Below the pieces are notes generated by a model. It was not told the origin of the DNA. It searched no databases and saw only the letters and a list, made by a program, of their open reading frames with translations. The position numbers were made by a program, and so were the translations under genes. A DNA stretch of 12,353 nt from Pseudomonadota bacterium (GTDB lineage: Bacteria; Pseudomonadota; Gammaproteobacteria; Burkholderiales; Burkholderiaceae_B). Shown piece by piece: positions 6,968-12,353 of the stretch. How positions within the stretch are numbered: position 1 is the stretch's first letter; each line of letters begins with the position of its first letter. The stretch covers positions 1 to 12,353 of the forward strand of contig JAEWJD010000252.1 in the NCBI GenBank assembly GCA_023386765.1, given 5' to 3'.

Positions 6968-7900
6968 ATGAAGTTCATCGATACCGAAAACACCCGCCGC
7001 GCCTTGCCTTTCGAGCGTCTGATTCCTGCGCTCAGGGATATGTTCACGGCCGGTTGCGAGGTGCCGCTGCGACACACGCACACGCTGCATCCGCCCGAGG
7101 CATCATCGCCGCGTACGGTGCTGATCATGCCCGCCTGGCAGCCCGGTCGTTATCTGGGCATCAAGACGGTCAACATCTTCCCGGAGAATGCGCAGCGCGG
7201 CTTGCCCGGACTGTATTCGACCTACCTGCTGTATGACGGTGCGACCGGCGAGCCGTTGGCCCAGATCGACGGCAATGAGATCACCTCGCGCCGCACCGCG
7301 GCCGCCTCGGCGTTGGCGGCTTCCTATCTGGCGCCGCAGGCGGCCAGTCGGCTGCTGGTGCTGGGTTGCGGGCGGGTCGGCAGCCTGATCCCGCAGGCCT
7401 ATCGGGTGGTGCGTCCCATCGAGCACGTGAGTGTCTGGGATCGCAATCCGCAGGCGGCGCAGGCGATGGCCGAGCGCGTGCGCCAGCAGGGGATGCAGGC
7501 CGAGGTGGTCGAGGATCTGGCCCGGGCGGCGGCTCAGGCCGATATCGTGAGCTGCGCCACGCTGGCCATGGAGCCTGTGGTGCAGGGGGCATGGTTGGCG
7601 CCGCACGCTCATTTGGATCTGATCGGCAGTTTTACGCCGCAGATGCGTGAGGCTGACGACGCCTGCTTTGCCGGGGCGAGGCTGTACGTCGACACCCAGG
7701 AAGCGCTGCAGAAAAGCGGGGAGCTGCTGGGTCCGATGTCGCGTGGGATATTTCGTGCCGAGGACGTGGTGGGCGATCTGGCGGACCTGGTGGGCGCGCG
7801 GGTGCGAGGACGGCAGCCCGGCGATGGACGCACGGTGTTCAAGGCGGTGGGAACGGCGCTGGAGGATCTGGCCAGCGCCGTCCTGGTGTACGAGAGCTGA
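6968..7900 (+). CDS. Ornithine cyclodeaminase/mu-crystallin family protein, probable cyclic ketimine reductase
   Basis: This 310-residue cytoplasmic NAD(P)-dependent enzyme is the last gene of the operon. The substrate-side motifs of the family are present: GIKTVN with Lys66, and ITSRRTAAASALA with Arg109. The Rossmann motif is GCGRVG (133-138), and Asp158 sits at the end of the second strand, which hints at NADH preference. The catalytic Asp of true ornithine cyclodeaminase is missing. The equivalent GGDCPG segment reads GSFTPQMRE (220-228), as I recall from delta1-pyrroline/piperideine-2-carboxylate reductases, so imine reduction is more likely than ornithine deamination. The ATG at 6968 has GAGG at 6953-6956. 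An in-frame GTG at 6956 is possible but has no ribosome site. The gap to the molybdoenzyme is 41 bases. It ends 21 bases from the convergent lexA with only a weak 4-bp hairpin between, so read-through into antisense lexA is possible. Confidence 0.85.
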   Translation: MKFIDTENTRRALPFERLIPALRDMFTAGCEVPLRHTHTLHPPEASSPRTVLIMPAWQPGRYLGIKTVNIFPENAQRGLPGLYSTYLLYDGATGEPLAQIDGNEITSRRTAAASALAASYLAPQAASRLLVLGCGRVGSLIPQAYRVVRPIEHVSVWDRNPQAAQAMAERVRQQGMQAEVVEDLARAAAQADIVSCATLAMEPVVQGAWLAPHAHLDLIGSFTPQMREADDACFAGARLYVDTQEALQKSGELLGPMSRGIFRAEDVVGDLADLVGARVRGRQPGDGRTVFKAVGTALEDLASAVLVYES

Positions 7901-7921
7901 GGCGCGGACTACGCCCCAGGC

Positions 7922-8569
7922 TCAATGGAGGGTCTGGGTGCGGATCAGGCCGACGGCGATGCCCTCGAGGGCGAATTCGTCGGCCGGCGTGACCACGATG
8001 GGCCTGAACTCCGGGTTCTCGGGCAGCAGTTCGATCCGGCTGCCCTGGCGTTGCAGCCGCTTGACGGTGACATCGTCGCCCAGGCGGGCGACCACGATCT
8101 GGCCGTTGCGGGCCTCGGCCGTTCGCTTGACAGCGAGCAGGTCGCCCTCAAGGATGCCGGCGTCGCGCATGCTCATGCCGCGCACCTTGAGCAGATAGTC
8201 GGGAGCCTGGGCGAACAGCCCGGGATCCACGCCGATCTCGCGTTCGATGTGTTCGGTGGCCAGAATGGGGCTGCCTGCCGCGACCCGCCCGACCAGGGGC
8301 AGGATCAGCTGCGACAGGGCGGCCAGCGGAGCGGCACCCCCCGGATTGGGGGCGTTGTCTTTCAGGCGGATGCCGCGCGAAGCGCCGGCCGTCAGTTCGA
8401 TCGCCCCTTTTCGTGCCAGCGCCTTCAGGTGATCTTCGGCGGCATTGGGCGAACGAAAGCCCAGCGCCTGCGCGATTTCCGCGCGGGTAGGCGGAAAGCC
8501 GGTACGGGCGACGGTCTGCCGGATGAGGTCAAGAATTTCCTGCTGGCGTTCCGTGAGTTTGGTGGCCAT
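7922..8569 (-). CDS. lexA: LexA repressor, SOS regulator
   Basis: LexA represses DNA-damage genes and inactivates itself by RecA-stimulated self-cleavage. The protein has 215 residues (E. coli 202); the extra length is mostly in the linker around 70-90. The N-terminal winged HTH begins LTERQQEILDLI, with PPTRAEIAQALGF (26-38) and SPNAAEDHLKAL (40-51) as the recognition region. The scissile Ala98-Gly99 lies in RVAAGSP. The catalytic dyad is Ser133 (GMSMRDAGI) and Lys170 (VTVKRL), spaced 37 residues apart exactly as in E. coli (119/156). The start ATG at 8569-8567 has AGGGA 6-7 bases upstream. A perfect LexA box lies 41 bases before the start, so the gene is autoregulated. It lies downstream of the aminotransferase gene on the same strand, separated by a strong hairpin. 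Confidence 0.98.
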   Translation of the reverse strand: MATKLTERQQEILDLIRQTVARTGFPPTRAEIAQALGFRSPNAAEDHLKALARKGAIELTAGASRGIRLKDNAPNPGGAAPLAALSQLILPLVGRVAAGSPILATEHIEREIGVDPGLFAQAPDYLLKVRGMSMRDAGILEGDLLAVKRTAEARNGQIVVARLGDDVTVKRLQRQGSRIELLPENPEFRPIVVTPADEFALEGIAVGLIRTQTLH

Positions 8570-8610
8570 GACGTATCCCTATGATGGCCCGGGCTTGCAC
8601 AAACCGCGGA

Positions 8611-8626
8611 CTGTATGTATATACAG
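8611..8626 (-). promoter_or_regulatory. LexA (SOS) box of lexA
   Basis: CTGTATGTATATACAG fits the gammaproteobacterial and betaproteobacterial consensus CTGT-N8-ACAG perfectly, with an alternating AT-rich core. It lies between the aminotransferase gene and lexA, 41 bases upstream of the lexA ATG, where it would overlap the promoter. This indicates negative autoregulation. Confidence 0.95.
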
Positions 8627-8697
8627 CGAGATTCTGGGGGACGTAGCAGAAAATTGCAAGCCTTCAGCGGGCCAGGGGGCTTTGGCCTGCCCCAAAT

Positions 8698-8737
8698 GAC
8701 GAAGCCCACGCGACCGGCAGGCGGCGTGGGCTTCGTC
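8698..8737 (-). terminator. Strong hairpin after the aminotransferase gene, probable terminator
   Basis: A perfect 14-bp GC-rich inverted repeat (8698-8711 with 8724-8737, 12-base loop) begins 29 bases past the aminotransferase stop. On the minus strand it is followed by ATTTGGGG, so the T-run is short. It is probably a terminator or 3' end protector that insulates lexA from upstream transcription. A second, weaker GGGGC/GCCCC stem (8676-8693) follows. Confidence 0.6.
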
Positions 8738-8766
8738 TTGCGGGCACCCTGCGGCGCTCGGCTGGC

Positions 8767-9969
8767 TTACTTCAGGACAGCGGCAATGGCGGCGGCGACC
8801 TTGTCGATGTTGCCGCTATTGAGGGCGGCCACGCAGATGCGGCCGCTGGAGACGGCATATACGCCATGCTCTTCGCGCAGGCGGTCGACCTGCTCGGCGG
8901 TCAGGCCCGAGTACGAGAACATGCCGCGCTGGCGCAGCACGAAGCTGAAGTCCTGGGCGGTGCCCTGGGCCTTGATCTTCTCGACCAGTTGCTGGCGCAT
9001 CAGGCGGATGCGGTCGCGCATGGCGGCCAGTTCCTGCTTCCATTCGGCCATCAGCTCGGGCGTGTTCAGCACGGCGGCAACCACCGAACCGCCATGGGTG
9101 GGCGGGTTGGAGTAGTTGGTGCGGATGACGCGCTTGAGCTGGCTCAGCACGCGGCCGGCTTCTTCCTTGCTGCCAGCGACCACGGTCAGGGCGCCCACGC
9201 GCTCGCCATACAGCGAGAAGGACTTCGAGAACGAGGAGCTGATGAACATGGTCATGTCCATGCTGGCGAACAGGCGCACCACGGCGGCGTCCTGCTCCAG
9301 GTCTTCACCGAAGCCCTGGTAGGCGATGTCCAGGAACGGCACCAGATTGCGGGCCTTGACGACCTCGGCGATCTGCTTCCATTGTTCAAAGGTGGGGTCG
9401 ACGCCGGTCGGGTTGTGGCAGCAGGCGTGCAGCACGACAACCGTCTGTTCCGGCGCGGCTTGCAGGCCAGCCAGCATGGCGTCGAAGTTCAGGCCACGCG
9501 TGGAGGCGTCGTAGTAGGGGTAGGTCTCGACGGTGAACCCGGCGCGCTCGAACAGGGCGCGGTGGTTCTCCCAGCTCGGGTCGCTGATCAGGACCTTGGA
9601 CTGGGGCAGCAATTGCTTGAGGAAGTCGGCGCCGATCTTGAGTGCGCCGGTGCCGCCCAGGGCCTGAGTGGTCAGGACGCGGCCTTCGGCGGCCAGGGTC
9701 GAGTCGGTGCCCAGCAGCAGGGTCTGTGCGCCCTTGTTGTAGGCGGCGATGCCTTCGATGGGCAGGTAGCCCCGGGCCGTGGCGGCGTCCAGGCGGGCTT
9801 GTTCGGCCTTGCGGACGGCGCCGAGCAGCGGAATTCGGCCTGCGTCGTCGTAGTACACGCCCACACCCAGGTTCACCTTATCGGTGCGGGTATCGGCATT
9901 GTATTGCTCGTTAAGACCAAGAATGGGGTCGCGCGGGGCGAGTTCGACGGAGGCGAAGAGGGTGCTCAT
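8767..9969 (-). CDS. tyrB: Aromatic/aspartate aminotransferase (class I, PLP)
   Basis: This 400-residue cytoplasmic PLP enzyme of the AspC/TyrB group exchanges amino groups between aspartate or aromatic amino acids and 2-oxoglutarate. Key residues are in place. Lys249 (SSSFSKS) forms the Schiff base. Asn186 (HNPTG), Asp214 and Tyr217 (LDIAYQG) and Arg257 (YGERVG) hold PLP. Trp133 (DPSWENH) stacks on the ring, and Arg377 (SSGRI) binds the substrate carboxylate. The frame is open 26 codons further upstream, but homologous N-termini begin near MSTLFASVELAPRDPILGLN, and the upstream codons fall in the divergent promoter region, so the ATG at 9969 is chosen. Its ribosome site is poor (CTGAG). The TyrB versus AspC specificity cannot be settled from sequence alone. 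The gene is divergent from uvrB and upstream of lexA. Confidence 0.93.
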   Translation of the reverse strand: MSTLFASVELAPRDPILGLNEQYNADTRTDKVNLGVGVYYDDAGRIPLLGAVRKAEQARLDAATARGYLPIEGIAAYNKGAQTLLLGTDSTLAAEGRVLTTQALGGTGALKIGADFLKQLLPQSKVLISDPSWENHRALFERAGFTVETYPYYDASTRGLNFDAMLAGLQAAPEQTVVVLHACCHNPTGVDPTFEQWKQIAEVVKARNLVPFLDIAYQGFGEDLEQDAAVVRLFASMDMTMFISSSFSKSFSLYGERVGALTVVAGSKEEAGRVLSQLKRVIRTNYSNPPTHGGSVVAAVLNTPELMAEWKQELAAMRDRIRLMRQQLVEKIKAQGTAQDFSFVLRQRGMFSYSGLTAEQVDRLREEHGVYAVSSGRICVAALNSGNIDKVAAAIAAVLK

Positions 9970-9988
9970 GAGACTCAGGTTGAGTGGG

Positions 9989-10017
9989 TGGACGCAAGTT
10001 CGTGTGCTGTGGATAAT
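9989..10017 (+). promoter_or_regulatory. Candidate sigma-70 promoter of uvrB
   Basis: TGGACG (9989-9994), a 17-bp spacer and GATAAT (10012-10017) would initiate near 10024, about 22 bases before the uvrB ATG at 10046. That position favours this ATG over the in-frame ATG at 10016, which would lie upstream of the transcript start. No LexA box is present in this gap. Confidence 0.45.
10008..10016 (-). promoter_or_regulatory. Perfect DnaA box in the tyrB-uvrB promoter region
   Basis: TGTGGATAA on the + strand is TTATCCACA on the minus strand, a 9/9 match to the high-affinity DnaA box. It overlaps the candidate -10 elements of both divergent promoters. A second site, TTATCCACC (10102-10110, 8/9, opposite orientation), lies in early uvrB codons. 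The match is direct. Function is inferred. Confidence 0.6.
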
Positions 10018-10038
10018 GGTAGGTTTACCCTCGGACAA
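10010..10038 (-). promoter_or_regulatory. Candidate promoter of the aminotransferase gene
   Basis: On the minus strand TTGTCC (10038-10033), a 17-bp spacer and TATCCA (10015-10010) form a moderate sigma-70-like promoter. It overlaps the uvrB promoter and the DnaA box, so the two divergent genes may compete or be coregulated. Confidence 0.3.
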
Positions 10039-10045
10039 GTCTAGC

Positions 10046-12076
10046 ATGACAGATCCCGGATACGTGGAATTTCCCGGTAGTCCGTTTCAGCTCTACCAGC
10101 CTTATCCACCCGCTGGCGATCAGCCGGCCGCCATCGACGCGCTGGCGCAGGGCATTGCCGACGGGCTGATGTACCAGACGCTGTTGGGCGTGACCGGCTC
10201 GGGCAAGACCTACACCATGGCCAACGTGATCGCCCGCCTGGGCCGGCCGGCGCTGGTGCTGGCACCCAACAAGACGCTGGCGGCGCAGCTGTATGCCGAA
10301 ATGCGGGAGTTCTTTCCCCGCAACGCGATCGAGTACTTCGTCTCTTATTACGATTACTACCAGCCCGAGGCCTATGTGCCGACCCGCGATCTTTTCATTG
10401 AAAAGGATTCGTCGGTCAACGAGCACATCGAGCAGATGCGTCTGTCGGCCACCAAAAGCCTGCTGGAACGCCGTGACACGGTGATCGTGGGGACCGTGTC
10501 GTGCATCTACGGTATCGGTAATCCGGGCGACTACCATGCCATGGTGCTGATCCTGCGCACGGGCGACCGCATTTCGCGGCGCGAGGTGCTGGCACGCCTG
10601 GTGGCGATGCAATACACGCGCAACGACGCTGATTTCACCCGCGGGGTGTTTCGGGTGCGCGGCGAAACCATCGATATCTTCCCGGCGGAAAGCCCCGAGC
10701 TCGCCCTGCGTCTGACCCTGTTCGATGACGAGGTCGAGACGCTGGAGCTGTTCGATCCGCTGACCGGCAAGGTGCGCCAGAAGCTGCCGCGCTTTACGGT
10801 CTATCCGGGCTCGCACTACGTCACGCCGCGCGAGACGGTGCTGCGCGCCATCGAGACCATCAAGGAAGAGCTGCGTGAGCGGCTGGCCTTCTTCACCCAG
10901 AACCATCAGCTGGTGGAGGCGCAGCGCCTTGAGCAGCGCACCCGTTTCGACCTGGAGATGCTGCAGGAGCTGGGCTTTTGCAAAGGGATCGAAAACTATT
11001 CGCGGCACCTCTCGGGAGCGGCCGCCGGCGAACCTCCGCCCACGCTGATCGACTATCTGCCGGCCGATGCCCTGATGTTCATCGACGAAAGCCACGTGAC
11101 CATGGGCCAGCTGGGAGGCATGTACCGCGGGGACCGGGCGCGCAAGGAAACCCTGGTGCAATACGGTTTCCGCCTGCCCTCGGCGCTGGACAACCGGCCT
11201 TTGCGGCTGGAGGAGTTCGAGGCGCGCACGCGTCAGTGCGTCTTCGTGTCGGCCACGCCGGCCGATTACGAGCGCCAGCATGCCGACAACGTGGTGGAGC
11301 AAGTGGTCCGCCCGACCGGCCTGGTCGATCCGCAAGTGGAGGTACGTCCGGCGCATACGCAGGTCGATGATCTGCTGGGCGAGATCCGCTTGCGGGTGGG
11401 GCAGCAGGAGCGGGTGCTGGTGACCACGCTGACCAAGCGCATGTCCGAAGACCTGACCGACTATCTGAGCGAGCACGGTGTGCGGGTACGCTACCTGCAC
11501 TCGGATATCGACACCGTCGAGCGGGTCGAGATCATCCGCGATCTGCGCCTGGGGACGTTTGACGTGCTGGTGGGCATCAACCTGCTGCGCGAAGGGCTGG
11601 ACATCCCCGAGGTGTCGTTGGTGGCCATCCTGGATGCCGACAAGGAAGGTTTCCTGCGCTCGGAACGCAGTTTGATCCAGACTATCGGGCGCGCGGCGCG
11701 CAACCTCAATGGCCACGCCATCCTGTACGCCGACCGTATCACCGACTCGATGCGCCGCGCCATGGATGAAACCGAACGCCGGCGCAACAAGCAACTGCAG
11801 CACAACCTGGATCACGGCATCACGGCGCGCGGCGTGAGCAAGGCAGTGCGTGAATTGATCGATGGTGTGATGGCGCCGGCGGGCTCCAATGATGCGTTGC
11901 AGCAAGCCGTGCCGGCCGATGCGCTGCTGGACGAGAAAGCCCTGGCGCGGGAAATCAAGCGTCTGGAAAAGTTGATGATGGATCATGCCCGCAACCTGGA
12001 GTTCGAGCAGGCGGCGGCCGCTCGCGACGCCCTGACGGCTTTAAAGAATCGTGTATTGCTGGACGGCGCGGTGTGA
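10046..12076 (+). CDS. uvrB: UvrABC excision nuclease subunit B
   Basis: UvrB is the damage-verifying helicase-like subunit of nucleotide excision repair. It is loaded by UvrA and recruits UvrC. The protein has 676 residues (E. coli 673). In order it shows the Walker A motif GVTGSGKT with Lys54 (48-55), the beta-hairpin region YYDYYQPEAY (101-110) that inserts between DNA strands, the DEAD-type FIDESH (345-350), helicase motifs VSATP (401-405) and QTIGRAARN (545-553), and a C-terminal UVR domain (about 632-667) for UvrC contact. The frame stays open upstream, but homology begins after the ATG at 10046. The in-frame ATG at 10016 sits in the predicted promoter. No strong ribosome site precedes either. 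Unlike E. coli uvrB, no LexA box is seen; a DnaA box is present instead. Confidence 0.98.
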   Translation: MTDPGYVEFPGSPFQLYQPYPPAGDQPAAIDALAQGIADGLMYQTLLGVTGSGKTYTMANVIARLGRPALVLAPNKTLAAQLYAEMREFFPRNAIEYFVSYYDYYQPEAYVPTRDLFIEKDSSVNEHIEQMRLSATKSLLERRDTVIVGTVSCIYGIGNPGDYHAMVLILRTGDRISRREVLARLVAMQYTRNDADFTRGVFRVRGETIDIFPAESPELALRLTLFDDEVETLELFDPLTGKVRQKLPRFTVYPGSHYVTPRETVLRAIETIKEELRERLAFFTQNHQLVEAQRLEQRTRFDLEMLQELGFCKGIENYSRHLSGAAAGEPPPTLIDYLPADALMFIDESHVTMGQLGGMYRGDRARKETLVQYGFRLPSALDNRPLRLEEFEARTRQCVFVSATPADYERQHADNVVEQVVRPTGLVDPQVEVRPAHTQVDDLLGEIRLRVGQQERVLVTTLTKRMSEDLTDYLSEHGVRVRYLHSDIDTVERVEIIRDLRLGTFDVLVGINLLREGLDIPEVSLVAILDADKEGFLRSERSLIQTIGRAARNLNGHAILYADRITDSMRRAMDETERRRNKQLQHNLDHGITARGVSKAVRELIDGVMAPAGSNDALQQAVPADALLDEKALAREIKRLEKLMMDHARNLEFEQAAAARDALTALKNRVLLDGAV

Positions 12077-12081
12077 TTTTC

Positions 12082-12103
12082 CGCAGCCCGCGCGCAGGCT
12101 GCG
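12082..12103 (+). other. Hairpin just after uvrB
   Basis: CGCAGCC (12082-12088) pairs with GGCTGCG (12097-12103) around an 8-base loop, 5 bases past the uvrB stop. It lacks a following T-run, so it is a poor intrinsic terminator. It may protect the 3' end. No better terminator is visible before the next gene. Confidence 0.4.
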
Positions 12104-12247
12104 CCGGGCCGTTATATGAATATTTCCGAGTGCGTCAAGAGTGCATTTCGAATTTATCTGGAAAGACGTTTAAAAACATCAGGACCGACTTTTACATATT
12201 AATATAAGCTATTGAATTGAAAGAGTAATTCTATCTATTTTTGGGCT

Positions 12248-12292
12248 CCGGAATGCGCCACAATATTGCAAAAAATGCTTGCTATATTCCGG
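12248..12292. repeat. Inverted repeat spanning the next gene's promoter
   Basis: CCGGAAT (12248-12254) and ATTCCGG (12286-12292) are perfect inverted copies 31 bases apart. The palindrome CAATATTG (12261-12268) lies between them, and the right arm overlaps the extended -10 of the phosphatase gene. This could be a looped or paired operator, or coincidence in AT-rich DNA. Confidence 0.4.
12280..12288 (+). promoter_or_regulatory. Extended -10 promoter for the phosphatase gene
   Basis: TGCTATATT is a TGn extended -10 with a 5/6 hexamer. It would start transcription near 12295, about 21 bases before the ATG. No good -35 is seen at 17 bp, which suits an extended -10 promoter. Confidence 0.5.
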
Positions 12293-12315
12293 GTTTTCCC
12301 GCACACTCCCTCCCC

Positions 12316-12353
12316 ATGATGACCAAGGTACTTTTCGTTTGCATGGGCAATAT
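12316..12353 (+). CDS. Low-molecular-weight protein-tyrosine phosphatase, N-terminus only
   Basis: Only twelve codons lie in the window. They read MMTKVLFVCMGN and are followed by the first two bases of an Ile codon. The start of a beta strand leading into VCxGNI is the hallmark P-loop (C-x5-R) of low-molecular-weight phosphotyrosine phosphatases, and the Cys is the nucleophile. The second ATG at 12319 is an equally good start. Neither has a purine-rich ribosome site; the preceding bases are pyrimidine-rich. In several betaproteobacteria, as I recall, uvrB is followed by this gene and then the isc iron-sulfur operon, which fits the position. The rest of the gene is needed for certainty. Confidence 0.75.
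   Translation, partial: MMTKVLFVCMGN

Noticed and set aside
9884..10045. In-frame upstream extension of uvrB
   Set aside because: It overlaps the divergent aminotransferase gene and the predicted promoter. Homology to UvrB starts after 10046.
9970..10047. Upstream extension of the aminotransferase frame (26 codons)
   Set aside because: The family N-terminus begins at the ATG at 9969, and the extension covers the divergent promoter region.
10025..11986. Long minus-strand open frame (653 codons) opposite uvrB
   Set aside because: It is a shadow of uvrB in high-GC DNA, with His/Gln/Arg-rich low-information sequence and no motif.
1..12353. CRISPR arrays, tRNA or rRNA genes, insertion sequences, toxin-antitoxin or phage-defence genes
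   Set aside because: I saw no spaced direct repeats, tRNA-like folds, transposase or integrase motifs, or defence-family motifs in the window.

Overview
The window is high-GC and densely coded. It carries a housekeeping backbone typical of Burkholderiales: lon, lexA, a TyrB/AspC-type aminotransferase, uvrB and the start of a low-molecular-weight phosphotyrosine phosphatase. The protein sequences suggest a betaproteobacterium, most likely of the Alcaligenaceae (Bordetella/Achromobacter-like). This is judged by eye and is not a search result.

Layout: (1) 2-841 is the C-terminal part of Lon, reading rightward, followed by a textbook intrinsic terminator with a GNRA-type tetraloop. (2) 919-7900 looks like an accessory catabolic cassette. 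A LysR-type regulator reads leftward, and a divergent three-gene operon reads rightward from an AT-rich shared promoter region. The operon encodes an AtoE-like short-chain carboxylate transporter, a 1147-residue molybdopterin oxidoreductase fused to a flavin/NAD/[2Fe-2S] reductase, and a mu-crystallin/ornithine-cyclodeaminase-family protein that looks more like a cyclic ketimine reductase than a true cyclodeaminase. (3) 7922-9969, leftward, holds the aminotransferase gene and then lexA, which has a perfect LexA box in front of it. (4) 10046-12076 is uvrB, divergent from the aminotransferase gene. The short gap between them holds a perfect DnaA box over the predicted promoters and no LexA box. 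(5) 12077-12315 is an unusually AT-rich intergenic stretch with inverted repeats and an extended -10. It precedes the first codons of the phosphatase, which runs off the window.

Working model: the cassette at 919-7900 imports a small carboxylate. The cytoplasmic molybdo-flavo-iron-sulfur fusion then oxidises or reduces it with NAD(P)(H) and no separate electron-transfer partner, and the third protein reduces an imine or related product. The LysR protein probably senses the substrate. The substrate cannot be read from sequence. This fusion enzyme and its operon are the best candidate here for an undescribed system. The remaining genes are DNA repair, SOS control, proteolysis and amino-acid metabolism with recognisable active sites.
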